Shown in pieces: positions 35,422 to 44,432 of a stretch of DNA of 64,000 bases; within the stretch, counting starts at the first letter, position 1, and each line of letters starts with the position of its first letter. A program made the position numbers and the translations under genes. This DNA comes from Pedobacter sp. R20-19 (GTDB lineage Bacteria; Bacteroidota; Bacteroidia; Sphingobacteriales; Sphingobacteriaceae). The notes below the pieces were generated by a model. That model was not told where the DNA came from. It did not search any database and saw only the letters and a program-made list of their open reading frames with translations. The DNA lies in contig NZ_JCKI01000003.1 in the NCBI RefSeq assembly GCF_000708265.2, forward strand, positions 186,001 through 250,000. Direction: 5' to 3'.

Positions 35422-36774
35422 TCATTTCTTTAATGTCGCAGCCAATTCTGGCAAATCAAAGCCCGCATAATTACCCGAGCTCATCATCAATAAATTTGTA
35501 TTCTTATAATTTAAACTTAGAAGATAAATTTTGAGTTTAGCAGCATCATTAAAAAACTTGAGTTTTTCATTTGCAAAGGCCAGTTGAACATCTTGTTCAG
35601 AAAATGGCTTCATTCTTTTTTGCTCAAAAGATTTCAAATCGATGAAAACAATTGCTTCATCCGCTTTATCCATCGCTCCTGCATATTCCTTTAGGAAATC
35701 TTTATTTAAACTACTAAAAGTATGTAGCTCAATACAGGCAACCAACTTCCTATCAATAAATTGTGCTTTTACGGCATCAATTGTAGCCTTAAGTTTTGAT
35801 GGCGAATGTGCAAAATCTTTATATACATTTGTAGATTCATCAGCCGAAATTACTTCTAAACGTTTTGCCGCTCCGGTAAAAGAAGCTATTGCGCTATCAA
35901 AATCAACATGACTTATGTTCAACTCTTTACAAACCAGTTTTGCTGCATTTAAATTCATCAGGTTATGATCACCAAATATTTTTAAAGCCGTTTTCTCTGG
36001 CAATAAATAGGTAATTCCATTTTCAATTTCATGATCGGGAATGGCATAGCCTATCTTATTAACTTTTGCTTTAGATTGATCTACAATACTGTTCAAATCC
36101 TGATCAGCCTTGCAATAAATTAAAGTACCATTTTCTTCAATGGTATCGATAAATTTATCAAACTGCAGTGTATAATCAGCATATGTAGGGAAAACATTAA
36201 TATGATCCCAGGCAATACCGCTTATTACAGCTACATTGGCTTTATAAAGATGAAACTTTGGTCTTCTATCAATCGGTGAAGATAAATATTCATCACCTTC
36301 AATAATCATAACCGGTGCTTCTTCAGTTACTTTCACCATCGTTTCAAAACCAGCCAATTGTGCACCAACCAAGTAATCGAAATCGCGTTTGTAATAATTA
36401 AGCACATGCAAAATCATACTGGTAATAGTCGTTTTACCATGACTGCCACCAATAACAACACGTAACTTATCTTTGCTCTGTTCGTAAATATATTCCGGGT
36501 AAGAGTAGATTTTGATGTTTAGTTCCTGGGCCTTTAACAACTCTGGGTTATCTATTCTTGCATGCATCCCCAAAATAACTGCATCTAAATCAGCTGTAAT
36601 CCGATTTTCATCCCAGCCCATTTCAGCCGGAAGTAAACCATATCCATCTAAGCGAGATTTTGCAGGTTCAAAAATCACATCATCAGAACCTGTAATTTGA
36701 TACCCCTTTTTATGTAAAGCAATGGCCAGATTGTGCATGGCACTACCACCAATTGCTATGAAATGTATACGCAT
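35422..36774 (-). CDS. mpl: UDP-MurNAc:L-alanyl-gamma-D-glutamyl-meso-diaminopimelate ligase
   Basis: This cytoplasmic Mur-ligase-family enzyme reattaches the murein tripeptide to UDP-MurNAc for peptidoglycan recycling. It has 450 residues. The N-terminal nucleotide-binding domain begins MRIHFIAIGGSAMHNLAIAL. The ATP P-loop GGSHGKTT is at 109-116. EGDEYLSS, ISGIAWDHINVFPTYADY and the Mpl-like DFAHSPSKLKATIDA segment follow. The GGSAMHNLA opening and length favour Mpl over MurC. It is a single gene followed by an inverted repeat. Confidence 0.93.
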   Translation of the reverse strand: MRIHFIAIGGSAMHNLAIALHKKGYQITGSDDVIFEPAKSRLDGYGLLPAEMGWDENRITADLDAVILGMHARIDNPELLKAQELNIKIYSYPEYIYEQSKDKLRVVIGGSHGKTTITSMILHVLNYYKRDFDYLVGAQLAGFETMVKVTEEAPVMIIEGDEYLSSPIDRRPKFHLYKANVAVISGIAWDHINVFPTYADYTLQFDKFIDTIEENGTLIYCKADQDLNSIVDQSKAKVNKIGYAIPDHEIENGITYLLPEKTALKIFGDHNLMNLNAAKLVCKELNISHVDFDSAIASFTGAAKRLEVISADESTNVYKDFAHSPSKLKATIDAVKAQFIDRKLVACIELHTFSSLNKDFLKEYAGAMDKADEAIVFIDLKSFEQKRMKPFSEQDVQLAFANEKLKFFNDAAKLKIYLLSLNYKNTNLLMMSSGNYAGFDLPELAATLKK

Positions 36775-36795
36775 ATTAATTAATTACTGAATGAG

Positions 36796-36840
36796 GGAAT
36801 TGGTGAATGATTGAATTAAGGAATTAGTGAATGATTGAAT
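36796..36840. repeat. Short word repeat upstream of mpl
   Basis: A 21-mer, ggaattggtgaatgattgaat, is repeated with one mismatch at 36820-36840 (period 24). Together with nearby fragments of the same words it fills the 117-bp gap between prmA and mpl. Confidence 0.6.
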
Positions 36841-36891
36841 GGTAATGCATTGTAAACTAAAACATACTATCACTCATTCAAAATTCAATCC

Positions 36892-37731
36892 TTATTTCTT
36901 CTCGAACTGAGCAGCCACCCAATCGCCGTTTTGTTTATGATCAAGATACTTAATACCATATTTAGCACATTCTGCAGTAATCATGCTTAAATCAGGTTCC
37001 AGATAAAAGCCACTAAAGAAAATCTTGCCTTCAGCTTTCAACACTTCGGCATAGCGATGGATCTGATCAAGTAAAATATTTCTGTTGATATTTGCAAAAA
37101 TAACATCGTAAGCTTCATCTGGAATTACTTCCTTACTGCCACAAAGAGCCTTGAGATTAATCACATGATTTAAAGTGGCGTTTTCAACTGTACTTTCATA
37201 ACAAATATCATCGTAATCGATAGCCATTAAACTCTTAGCACCAAGCTTACCTGCTAGGATGGCTAAAATCCCTGTTCCACAGCCCATATCAAGGATATTT
37301 TTATCAAGTAAATCGGCAGAAAGAATATACTGCATCATCATAGTTGTGGTTTGATGATGACCCGTACCAAAAGCCATTTTCGGATCAATGATAATCTCGT
37401 AAGGATAGGATGGTTTAGGCTCATGAAAGGTTGCCCGTACATAGCAAACATCATCAATAATCAGCGGGCTAAAGTTTTTTTCCCATTCAGCATTCCAGTT
37501 TTCGTCTGCTACCTCTTCCAATATATAGGTTGAAGAAAAGTCATCAGCATAACTGCTTAAAAGGTTTTTGAGTTCCTGCTCATTAAAATTATCTTTAATA
37601 ACGAAAGCCGTAAAGCCCTCATCACTATCTTCAAAAGTATCAAAACCTAAATCAGCAAGATCACTGATGAGTAGATCTTGCTGAAATTCTTCAATATTAT
37701 TGAATTTAAATATTGCCTTTGTATACTGCAT
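36892..37731 (-). CDS. prmA: Ribosomal protein L11 methyltransferase
   Basis: This SAM-dependent enzyme trimethylates ribosomal protein L11. It has 279 residues. The N-terminal L11-recognition domain occupies about 1-85. The PrmA-typical FGTGHHQTT is at 121, the SAM motif I DMGCGTGILAI at 148-158, and the post-motif ANINRNILL follows. The start codon directly abuts the stop of tpiA (37732), so the two are cotranscribed. Confidence 0.95.
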   Translation of the reverse strand: MQYTKAIFKFNNIEEFQQDLLISDLADLGFDTFEDSDEGFTAFVIKDNFNEQELKNLLSSYADDFSSTYILEEVADENWNAEWEKNFSPLIIDDVCYVRATFHEPKPSYPYEIIIDPKMAFGTGHHQTTTMMMQYILSADLLDKNILDMGCGTGILAILAGKLGAKSLMAIDYDDICYESTVENATLNHVINLKALCGSKEVIPDEAYDVIFANINRNILLDQIHRYAEVLKAEGKIFFSGFYLEPDLSMITAECAKYGIKYLDHKQNGDWVAAQFEKK

Positions 37732-38493
37732 CTAGCTATTTAATGCTTTAATAATATCTGTGAAATCGCGTGATTTTAATGAAGCGCCACCAATTAATCC
37801 GCCATCAATATCTTTTTGTGAAAATAAGCTCGCCGCATTACCAGGATTACAGCTTCCTCCGTAAAGGATCGTAGTATCATCAGCAATGTTAAAACCATAA
37901 TTAGCCTCAATTTCCGAACGAATAAAAGCGTGAATATCCTGTGCTTGTTCCGGTGAAGCGGTTAAACCTGTACCAATTGCCCAAACAGGTTCGTAAGCAA
38001 TTACAATTTTAGCAAAATCTGCATCACTTAAACTGAATACACCTTCAACTAACTGTTTTTTCAATACCTCATAATAACTTCCGTTATTGCGTTCATCTAA
38101 AGTTTCGCCAATACAAAAAATTGGTGTTAAGCCATTTGCCAAAGCAATTTTGGTTTTATCAGCCAATAATGCATCACTTTCAGCAAAGTACTGTCTGCGC
38201 TCTGAATGGCCTAAAATTACATATTCCGCACCTACAGATTTTACCATCTTAGCAGAAGTTTCGCCAGTATAAGCGCCACCTTCTTTATCGCTAATGTTTT
38301 GAGCACCAATTTTTACATCATTTCCACCCAATTTAGCAAGGCTATTTAAATGAATAAAAGGTGAGCAAATAATCGCTATCTGATTGCCTTTACGCTCATC
38401 TTTAACCATATTTACAATTTCACTAAATAACGAAACACCTTCGTTATAGTCTAAATTCATTTTCCAGTTACCGGCTACTATTTGTTTTCTCAT
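37732..38493 (-). CDS. tpiA: Triosephosphate isomerase
   Basis: This glycolytic enzyme interconverts dihydroxyacetone phosphate and glyceraldehyde 3-phosphate. It has 253 residues. The catalytic residues are in place: K11 (GNWKMN), H96 (ILGHSERR) and E168 ([11 protein letters not shown]). The phosphate-binding [10 protein letters not shown] and GGLIGGASL motifs close the barrel. It lies upstream of prmA with no gap. Confidence 0.98.
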   Translation of the reverse strand: MRKQIVAGNWKMNLDYNEGVSLFSEIVNMVKDERKGNQIAIICSPFIHLNSLAKLGGNDVKIGAQNISDKEGGAYTGETSAKMVKSVGAEYVILGHSERRQYFAESDALLADKTKIALANGLTPIFCIGETLDERNNGSYYEVLKKQLVEGVFSLSDADFAKIVIAYEPVWAIGTGLTASPEQAQDIHAFIRSEIEANYGFNIADDTTILYGGSCNPGNAASLFSQKDIDGGLIGGASLKSRDFTDIIKALNS

Positions 38494-38544
38494 TGTATTT
38501 ATTTTATTGGTTTAAAGATCTTAAACAGCAAGATCATGTTTATA

Positions 38545-39717
38545 TTAATAGTTTCTATATGATGAAGTTAATTCAAAAACCTTTGTCAAAATATTTTTAT
38601 CTACCTGATCAAAAGGTAATGTCTTCCTTGCCAACACCTTCTCTGCCGTTTCGAACATTTTATTTAATTGATAGGTTTCGAAGCAATTGCCACCACCCCA
38701 GCTAAAGTCGGGAATATGGTTTGGGGGAAGGCCTGCGCCAAAAACATTTGCACTAACACCAACTATACTCCCGGTATTAAACATGGTATTGATACCACAT
38801 TTAGAATGGTCGGCCATGATTAAACCACAAAATTGCAGTTGAGTATTTCGCATTGCCTTACTTTCATAATCATAAAGCTTTACTTCTGCATAGTTATTTT
38901 TGAGATTAGAATTATTTGTATCTGCGCCAATATTGCACCATTCGCCCAAAACAGAATTCCCTAAATAGCCTTCATGTCCTTTGGCAGAATTTCCCCAAAT
39001 AACCGAATTATTAATTTCACCTCCTGCGCGGCTATTTGGTCCGATGGTGGTACCAGAATAAATCTTAGCACCCATTTTAATTGATGAATACTCACAGAGG
39101 GCAAAAGATCCACGAATTAAACTACCTTCCCAAATTTCGGCATTTTTACCTACATAGATGGGGCCATAGCTACTGTTTAGCACACTACATTCGGCTTGTG
39201 CGCCTTCTTCAAAAAAGATATCATGACCAATGAGTTGATTGGTACTGCTAATTTTGGCCGAGCTCCGCCCTTTGGTTAACAATTCAAAATCTTTTCTAAT
39301 TTCCGAAGGATTGTTTCCGAAAATTTCTTCAGGGTAAGTGATCTTAACGAATTTTAAATTATAATTTATTGGCTTTAGCAATTGTTTAGCTTGCAAATCG
39401 GTGAGTACTTCTTCGCAATTAAAAGCCAGAACATGATCACCAGACAGCAGCACTTCGCCTTTTTTTAAAGCAGAAACTGCATTCAGCAAATCATTATCCG
39501 GACACACCGAACCATTAATAGATAAACTGTCGTTCGTTTTCGACGGATATTTTAGGGCAAGATAATCCTGAGTGTAAAATCCAAAATCTGCTTTAAGGTA
39601 TTTTGCCCATTTTTCTGCAATGGTTAGAATACCAATGCGCAGATCAGCAACAGGGCGGGTAAAAGTAAGCGGACGAAGAGACATCCAGCTTGCATCATCA
39701 AATAAATTGATTGTCAT
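38545..39717 (-). CDS. GlmU-like putative sugar nucleotidyltransferase/acyltransferase
   Basis: This protein has 390 residues. The N-terminal half opens SLRPLTFTRPVADLRIGILTI, a signature of the Bacteroidota GlmU-like family related to nucleotidyltransferases. The C-terminal half (about 160-340) is a left-handed beta-helix of hexapeptide repeats (GPIYVGKNAEIWEGSLI, IKMGAKIYSGTTIGPNSRAGGEINNSVIWG). The ATG at 39717 is used, because the longer frame overlaps the upstream terminator. The real substrate is not known, and bona fide GlmU activity should not be assumed. Confidence 0.85.
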   Translation of the reverse strand: MTINLFDDASWMSLRPLTFTRPVADLRIGILTIAEKWAKYLKADFGFYTQDYLALKYPSKTNDSLSINGSVCPDNDLLNAVSALKKGEVLLSGDHVLAFNCEEVLTDLQAKQLLKPINYNLKFVKITYPEEIFGNNPSEIRKDFELLTKGRSSAKISSTNQLIGHDIFFEEGAQAECSVLNSSYGPIYVGKNAEIWEGSLIRGSFALCEYSSIKMGAKIYSGTTIGPNSRAGGEINNSVIWGNSAKGHEGYLGNSVLGEWCNIGADTNNSNLKNNYAEVKLYDYESKAMRNTQLQFCGLIMADHSKCGINTMFNTGSIVGVSANVFGAGLPPNHIPDFSWGGGNCFETYQLNKMFETAEKVLARKTLPFDQVDKNILTKVFELTSSYRNY

Positions 39718-39723
39718 AAGCAG

Positions 39724-39731
39724 CAAAAATA
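39724..39731 (-). promoter_or_regulatory. -7-like box 6 bp before the GlmU-like gene
   Basis: The complement of 39724-39731 is TATTTTTG. It overlaps the T run of the rpmE2 terminator, so its promoter role is uncertain. Confidence 0.3.
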
Positions 39732-39734
39732 AAA

Positions 39735-39765
39735 AAAGTCCCGATGCTTTTGGCAAAGGGACTTT
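39735..39765 (-). terminator. Terminator of rpmE2
   Basis: The 8-bp stem aaagtccc/gggacttt is followed leftward by a T run. It lies 25 bp past the rpmE2 stop. Confidence 0.8.
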
Positions 39766-39789
39766 AAAAAATGCTTTTTGTGGCTAAAA

Positions 39790-40038
39790 TTATTTCTTAG
39801 CGTAACGGTTTTTGAATTTATCGATACGTCCTGCTGTATCAACCAATTTCATTTTACCAGTATAAAAAGGGTGTGAAGTATGAGAAATCTCTAATTTATA
39901 AAGTGGATACTCATTACCATCTTCCCATTGAATTGTTTCTTTAGTATCTACGCAAGATTTTGTTAAGAAAGCATATTCGTTAGACATATCTTTAAAAACA
40001 ACTGGTCTGTAGCTTGTTGGGTGCAAATCTTTTTTCAT
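39790..40038 (-). CDS. rpmE2: 50S ribosomal protein L31, type B
   Basis: This protein has 82 residues, the length of the zinc-free (type B) L31. It shows [38 protein letters not shown] and the C-terminal [13 protein letters not shown]. It has only one cysteine, so it lacks the zinc-binding set of the L31 type A. The upstream gap is AT-rich. Confidence 0.97.
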   Translation of the reverse strand: MKKDLHPTSYRPVVFKDMSNEYAFLTKSCVDTKETIQWEDGNEYPLYKLEISHTSHPFYTGKMKLVDTAGRIDKFKNRYAKK

Positions 40039-40354
40039 TTGAATATTATTTTAAGTTATTTGTGTGAAAGCATCAAGAACATTTTTGCAATTTGCTGGCA
40101 ACAACGCTTATGACAATTTCTATTAATCTTTCTACTTCTATTTTAGAGGATGCAAATATCTTAATTTTATTTTTGATATACAAGCCTAAATTAATAATTT
40201 TAAATTATATGCTTTTTAGCTGCAATTAAATTAATGGCCTGATCTTAACTTACTAAAAGCTTTTTAATTATCGAGGAATTTGTCTTCAAATTTAAACTTT
40301 TTAGAAATTATATTGTTTTTCAGATATTTAAAAAAAAATAACTAAATTTGAGTT
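40039..40354. other. AT-rich intergenic region between rpmE2 and a small gene
   Basis: These 316 bp hold the divergent promoters. A TAAATTTG box at 40343-40350 lies 4 bp before the next ATG. I see no further gene or hairpin. Confidence 0.5.
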
Positions 40355-40522
40355 ATGAGAAAAGATGGCACATTTGATGGCATTATCCACTCGAACAGCA
40401 GTGGAAAGCTTTATATTAAAAGTCCTGATTTTTTTGCACAGCCACGTATTAAGGAGATGGTTGGTGCATTAATGGAATCTAGTATTTTTAAAAAAATAGA
40501 AAAAGATAAAAATAAGAAATAA
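40355..40522 (+). CDS. Small basic protein, 55 residues
   Basis: This short frame begins MRKDGTFDGIIHSNSSGKLY and continues IKSPDFFAQPRIKEMVGALM, with a lysine-rich tail. A TAnnTTTG box lies immediately upstream, and the stop is only 7 bp before the next gene on the same strand, which argues for a real gene. I do not recognise the family. There is no signal peptide or membrane segment. Confidence 0.6.
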   Translation: MRKDGTFDGIIHSNSSGKLYIKSPDFFAQPRIKEMVGALMESSIFKKIEKDKNKK

Positions 40523-40529
40523 CCTTTAG

Positions 40530-41216
40530 ATGCCTTTTAACCTGCTTTTGTTTCCTCTTGTGGGTGGCTATTATATTCTAATCAGGTTTAGATATCTCCG
40601 GTATATCCAATATCGGCTAGAAAGTCAGCGGGTATTATTAAATTCTGCTATTGCTGGCATTGTGCTATTGGCTGCATGTTTTCTGTTAAGAACCCTATTA
40701 ATCGCAATTTTTCCTGAAACAGTTGCTTATTTAAGTGAATTGCTTCCTATTCGCTCACCATATTTCGGCACCACCAGCATGTCATTATTTGTTGCTGTAG
40801 GTGCAACTGAATTTGCCAACCTTTTTATTAACCGACTTGATGCCATCAAAAAGGCTATATTTACTTCTGGTAATGAGTTTGAACTTTTATTAAGTTCATC
40901 CTTTTTCGATGCACACCTTTTACAGTTTACCATGGATAGTGGTAAATTTTACATTGGCTGGGTGAAAGAATTGCCGAAACCCTTTACCACTAGTTATATC
41001 CGCATTACGCCTGCTTTTAGTGGATTCAGAAATAATGATAAGGAACTGGTTTTTACTACGCAGTATTTAACCGTTTACGCCAGCTATATTGAAGATGGAT
41101 CTGTTGCCAATACGAATGAACTGAAAACTGATCTTGTACTTAAGGCCGATAAGATTAACTCCGTTTCATTTTTTGATATGGATATGTATAACCGGTTTAA
41201 TCCGGTACAGGAATAA
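40530..41216 (+). CDS. Hypothetical membrane protein, 228 residues
   Basis: Two to three membrane segments lie in the first 95 residues (MPFNLLLFPLVGGYYILI, LNSAIAGIVLLAACFLLRTLLIAIF, and a weaker one near 78-90). The rest is a soluble beta-rich domain (FYIGWVKELPKPFTTSYIRITPAFSGFRNN). It follows the 55-residue gene by 7 bp, so they probably share a transcript. I recognise no family. Confidence 0.72.
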   Translation: MPFNLLLFPLVGGYYILIRFRYLRYIQYRLESQRVLLNSAIAGIVLLAACFLLRTLLIAIFPETVAYLSELLPIRSPYFGTTSMSLFVAVGATEFANLFINRLDAIKKAIFTSGNEFELLLSSSFFDAHLLQFTMDSGKFYIGWVKELPKPFTTSYIRITPAFSGFRNNDKELVFTTQYLTVYASYIEDGSVANTNELKTDLVLKADKINSVSFFDMDMYNRFNPVQE

Positions 41217-41223
41217 ATTTCAG

Positions 41224-41508
41224 TTAATCTCTTTTAGGACTGTATTTATTCCACGTTTCTACTTTAGCCATCTGGCGAGTAATGTAAGCATCAGCAATCA
41301 CTTCTGCAGAACTTAAACCCCCTACCGTTTCCAACAATTCTTTTAATTTATACTGATCTACATCGGCCTTATATAAAATCTGAATTAGCTTCGCAAAATC
41401 GTTATCGATTAAATAAGCAAAAGCATCAACCATCGCTTGCCTCAACTGGCTTTCGGAAAGGTGATCTGGTATATCGAAATCTTTGCTGATGATTTTGATT
41501 AATTGCAT
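41224..41508 (-). CDS. Hypothetical protein, 94 residues
   Basis: This is a small, mainly helical soluble protein (SESQLRQAMVDAFAYLIDNDFAKLIQILYKADVDQYKLKELLE) with a basic C terminus. The ATG at 41508 is chosen, because the longer frame overlaps the epimerase gene and begins with a hydrophobic, unlikely extension. It lies 56 bp after the methylmalonyl-CoA epimerase stop on the same strand. Unrecognised, though its position suggests an operon with that enzyme. Confidence 0.7.
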   Translation of the reverse strand: MQLIKIISKDFDIPDHLSESQLRQAMVDAFAYLIDNDFAKLIQILYKADVDQYKLKELLETVGGLSSAEVIADAYITRQMAKVETWNKYSPKRD

Positions 41509-41564
41509 AAACAGTTTTAATACGTATTTGAAATATGTGGAGGTTATTTGAAGATAATGGATTT

Positions 41565-41972
41565 TTAAATCCATTTAATTTCCTGACAAAGTTCTATTAA
41601 AACTCCATTTGTATTTTTAGGATGTACAAAGCAAACCATTTTATTATCAGCACCTTTTTTAGGCACATCATTAAGTAGCACAAAACCAGAAGCTTTTAAA
41701 CGTTCCATCTCTTTCAGGATATCATCCACTGCAAAGGCGATATGATGAATCCCCTCTCCTTTTTTTTCCAGGAATTTAGCAATTGCGCTATCATCATCTG
41801 TAGCTTCGAGTAATTCTACTTTACTTTCGCCCGTTTTAAAAAATGCAGTATTTACATATTCTGATGCTACAGTTTCGGTTTTATAGCAAGAGGTATCTAA
41901 TAAAATTTCGTAAAGAGGCACAGACTTAGAGAGACTGTTTACGGCTATACCGACATGTTCTATCTTGTTCAT
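41565..41972 (-). CDS. mce: Methylmalonyl-CoA epimerase
   Basis: This enzyme interconverts the R and S forms of methylmalonyl-CoA in propionate/odd-chain and branched-chain catabolism. It has 135 residues and the vicinal-oxygen-chelate fold. Signatures are MNKIEHVGIAVNSLSKSVPLYE, FFKTGESKVELLEATDDDSAIAKFLEKKGEGIHHIAFAVDD and the final GVLIELCQ. The metal ligands in this family (His in EHVGIAV, His in HHIAFAV, Glu in LIELCQ) are present. Confidence 0.94.
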   Translation of the reverse strand: MNKIEHVGIAVNSLSKSVPLYEILLDTSCYKTETVASEYVNTAFFKTGESKVELLEATDDDSAIAKFLEKKGEGIHHIAFAVDDILKEMERLKASGFVLLNDVPKKGADNKMVCFVHPKNTNGVLIELCQEIKWI

Positions 41973-42059
41973 CGTTTAAAAGGTTGGTTGAATGTAAAAA
42001 TGCAGGTTTTCTCTATAACCTCATAGCTATTATTGATAATTCTTAGGAAAGTTTTTTTG

Positions 42060-42067
42060 TATCTTTG
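42060..42067 (+). promoter_or_regulatory. -7 box of the isc genes
   Basis: TATCTTTG matches TAnnTTTG, with a TTG at 42033-42035 (24-bp spacer). It lies 23 bp before the iscS ATG, which gives a normal leader. Confidence 0.6.
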
Positions 42068-42090
42068 TAATCATAATTAACAGAATAGAG

Positions 42091-43302
42091 ATGAAACAGC
42101 CGATATATTTAGATAATAACGCAACAACACCTTTAGATCCAAGAGTGTTGGAAGCGATGCTACCTTACTTTACTGAGAAATTTGGAAATGCCGCTAGCCG
42201 TAATCACGCTTTTGGTTGGGTGGCCGAAGAAGGAGTAGATTATGCTCGTGAGCAGGTAGCCAAGTTAATCGGCTGTACCGAAAAAGAAGTTATTTTTACA
42301 TCAGGCGCAACCGAAGCTGATAACCTGGCGATTAAGGGTGTGTTTGAAATGTATAAAGAAAAAGGTAACCACATCATTACTGCGGTTACTGAACATAAAG
42401 CCGTACTAGATACTTGCAAACACCTGGAAAAAAATGGTGCAAGAGTAACTTATTTAGGTGTGAAGGAAGATGGTTTAATTGACTTAGCTCAGTTAGAAGC
42501 CGCTATGACTCCTGAAACGATCTTGGTTTCGATCATGTATGGTAATAACGAAATTGGTGTTATCCAGCCGGTTAAAGAAATTTCTGCCATTGCCCATAAG
42601 TTTGGTGCTTTGTTTATGACAGATGCTACACAGGCAGTTGGTAAAATTCCGGTTGATGTAAATGCAGATGGAATTGATTTAATGGCTTTCTCTGCTCATA
42701 AAATGTACGGCCCTAAAGGCGTTGGTGCACTTTACGTACGCAGGAAAAACCCTAGAGTTAAAGTTACATCACAAATGGATGGTGGTGGCCATGAGCGTGG
42801 CATGCGTTCTGGTACTTTAAACGTTCCAGGTATTGTAGGTTTAGGTAAAGCTTGTGAACTTTGCCGATTAGAAATGGAAAGCGAAGCCATTCGTTTGTCT
42901 GGCTTACGTGATCGTTTAGAGTCTACTTTAAATAAAATGGAAGAAAGTTACGTGAATGGTAATACACAACACCGTCTACCACATGTAGCGAATATTTCTT
43001 TCAAATATGTAGAAGGTGAAGGCTTAATGATGGCGATGAGTGATTTAGCTGTATCTTCAGGTTCAGCTTGTACATCTGCATCTTTAGAACCATCGTATGT
43101 ATTAAAGAGTTTAGGTTTATCAGATGATTTGGCACACTCTTCTATCCGTTACGGATTAGGACGCTTTACCACTGAAGAAGAAATAGATCAGGCCATTGCA
43201 GTTACTGAAAAAGCAGTAAACCACTTAAGAGAACTTTCTCCACTTTGGGAAATGTTTAAAGAAGGAATTGACTTGAGTAAAATTGAGTGGGCAGAACATT
43301 AA
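42091..43302 (+). CDS. iscS: Cysteine desulfurase
   Basis: This PLP enzyme takes sulfur from cysteine for Fe-S cluster and thio-cofactor assembly. It has 403 residues. PLP-binding K204 lies in [10 protein letters not shown], the catalytic-loop C327 in [13 protein letters not shown], and the cofactor-contacting [11 protein letters not shown] and [14 protein letters not shown] are present. The loop length and positions match E. coli IscS (K206, C328). It is followed by iscU and an A-type carrier; no iscR, hscBA or fdx follow in the window. Confidence 0.96.
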   Translation: MKQPIYLDNNATTPLDPRVLEAMLPYFTEKFGNAASRNHAFGWVAEEGVDYAREQVAKLIGCTEKEVIFTSGATEADNLAIKGVFEMYKEKGNHIITAVTEHKAVLDTCKHLEKNGARVTYLGVKEDGLIDLAQLEAAMTPETILVSIMYGNNEIGVIQPVKEISAIAHKFGALFMTDATQAVGKIPVDVNADGIDLMAFSAHKMYGPKGVGALYVRRKNPRVKVTSQMDGGGHERGMRSGTLNVPGIVGLGKACELCRLEMESEAIRLSGLRDRLESTLNKMEESYVNGNTQHRLPHVANISFKYVEGEGLMMAMSDLAVSSGSACTSASLEPSYVLKSLGLSDDLAHSSIRYGLGRFTTEEEIDQAIAVTEKAVNHLRELSPLWEMFKEGIDLSKIEWAEH

Positions 43303-43423
43303 GTAGAATTACGATTGTAGATTGACGAATTGCGATTCTTAAATCTTAATAAAAGAAAAAATAAAATTTAATAATTTACGACGGAAGGAAATCTAAAATC
43401 GTAAATCTAAAATCTAAAATATC

Positions 43424-43837
43424 ATGGCATATTCAGAAAAAGTAATTGACCATTACAATAACCCACGTAACGTAGGTACATTAAATAAAGATAGTAAATT
43501 TGTTGGAACAGGTTTAGTTGGTGCACCTGAGTGTGGCGACGTAATGCGTTTACAAATTGAGGTAAGTGAAGATAACGTAATTACAGATGCTAAATTTAAA
43601 ACATTTGGCTGTGGTTCAGCAATCGCATCTTCTTCTTTAGCTACTGAATGGTTAAAAGGCAAAACAATTGATGAGGCTTTATCTATCGATAATATGGATA
43701 TTGTTGAAGAATTGGCTTTACCTCCGGTAAAAATCCACTGCTCAGTATTGGCGGAAGATGCAATTAAATCTGCCATTAACGATTATCGTGTTAAAAATGG
43801 TTTAGAGGCTATTGTATTGGAAAAATCGCACCACTAA
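43424..43837 (+). CDS. iscU: Iron-sulfur cluster scaffold IscU
   Basis: This scaffold assembles 2Fe-2S clusters with sulfur from IscS. It has 137 residues. The three cluster cysteines are C37 (GAPECGD), C63 (FGCGSAIASSS) and C106 (KIHCSVLAEDAI), and the conserved Asp is D39. The 120-bp gap from iscS is filled by short word repeats (aatctaaaat). An 18-bp inverted repeat follows before iscA. Confidence 0.96.
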   Translation: MAYSEKVIDHYNNPRNVGTLNKDSKFVGTGLVGAPECGDVMRLQIEVSEDNVITDAKFKTFGCGSAIASSSLATEWLKGKTIDEALSIDNMDIVEELALPPVKIHCSVLAEDAIKSAINDYRVKNGLEAIVLEKSHH

Positions 43838-43850
43838 TACTAGTAGCATG

Positions 43851-43893
43851 TATAAAGTATCAAGATTATAACTTTTAATCTTGATACTTTATA
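43851..43893. repeat. 18-bp perfect inverted repeat between iscU and iscA
   Basis: The arms at 43851-43868 and 43876-43893 (tataaagtatcaagatta and its complement) are perfect with a 7-nt loop. The word atcttgatact is repeated once more at 43899-43909. A hairpin in the mRNA could set the iscU/iscA ratio, or this may be an intergenic repeat. Confidence 0.65.
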
Positions 43894-43923
43894 CTCAAAT
43901 CTTGATACTAAATACTCAACACC

Positions 43924-44250
43924 ATGATCACTATAACCGATAAAGCAAAAGACAAAATTGATCACCTTATGCAGGATTCTGAAATGGGATCTGATTACTT
44001 TTTACGTGTATCTGTAAAAGGTGGTGGCTGTTCTGGCTTATCGTATAATCTGGATTTCGATAACGAAGAACAAAAAGGCGATCAGTATTTCGAAGATAAA
44101 GGAATTAAAATTGCATTGGATATGAAGTCATTTCTTTATCTGGCCGGAACTGAATTAGATTTCACAGATGGTTTAAATGGAAAAGGTTTTAACTTTGTTA
44201 ATCCTAACGCCAGCCGCACTTGTGGTTGTGGCGAAAGTTTTTCAGTTTAA
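43924..44250 (+). CDS. iscA: A-type iron-sulfur carrier (IscA/HesB family)
   Basis: This protein has 108 residues and carries or delivers Fe-S clusters to apoproteins. The three conserved cysteines are C36 (GGGCSGLSY), C100 and C102 (SRTCGCGESF). The family also includes ErpA and SufA; the iscS-iscU context favours IscA. A terminator follows 18 bp after the stop. Confidence 0.93.
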   Translation: MITITDKAKDKIDHLMQDSEMGSDYFLRVSVKGGGCSGLSYNLDFDNEEQKGDQYFEDKGIKIALDMKSFLYLAGTELDFTDGLNGKGFNFVNPNASRTCGCGESFSV

Positions 44251-44268
44251 TTAATAAACTATATCTAC

Positions 44269-44298
44269 AAAAAAGATTCCATCCATGGGATCTTTTTT
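44269..44298 (+). terminator. Terminator of the isc genes
   Basis: The stem aaaaaagattcc/gggatctttttt (one G-U pair) has a 6-nt loop and ends in a T run. Confidence 0.88.
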
Positions 44299-44432
44299 GC
44301 GTTTATATCCTTCCAAAAAATTGTTCTGACAGCATTAGCCTTGCCAAAATCCCTAAATTATTGAGCTGATTTGCGTTTTTAAACCAAAAAGCATTATTAT
44401 TGTTAATTATAACAAACACCAAATAACGAGCA

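Noticed and set aside
35422..36774. Reading the Mur ligase as MurC
   Set aside because: The MRIHFIAIGGSAMHNLA opening and the DFAHSPSKLKATIDA segment fit Mpl, and no other division or cell-wall genes surround it.
38545..39717. Bona fide GlmU
   Set aside because: The N terminus lacks the LAAGxGTRMxSxxPK pyrophosphorylase signature. Only the overall layout and the beta-helix are shared.
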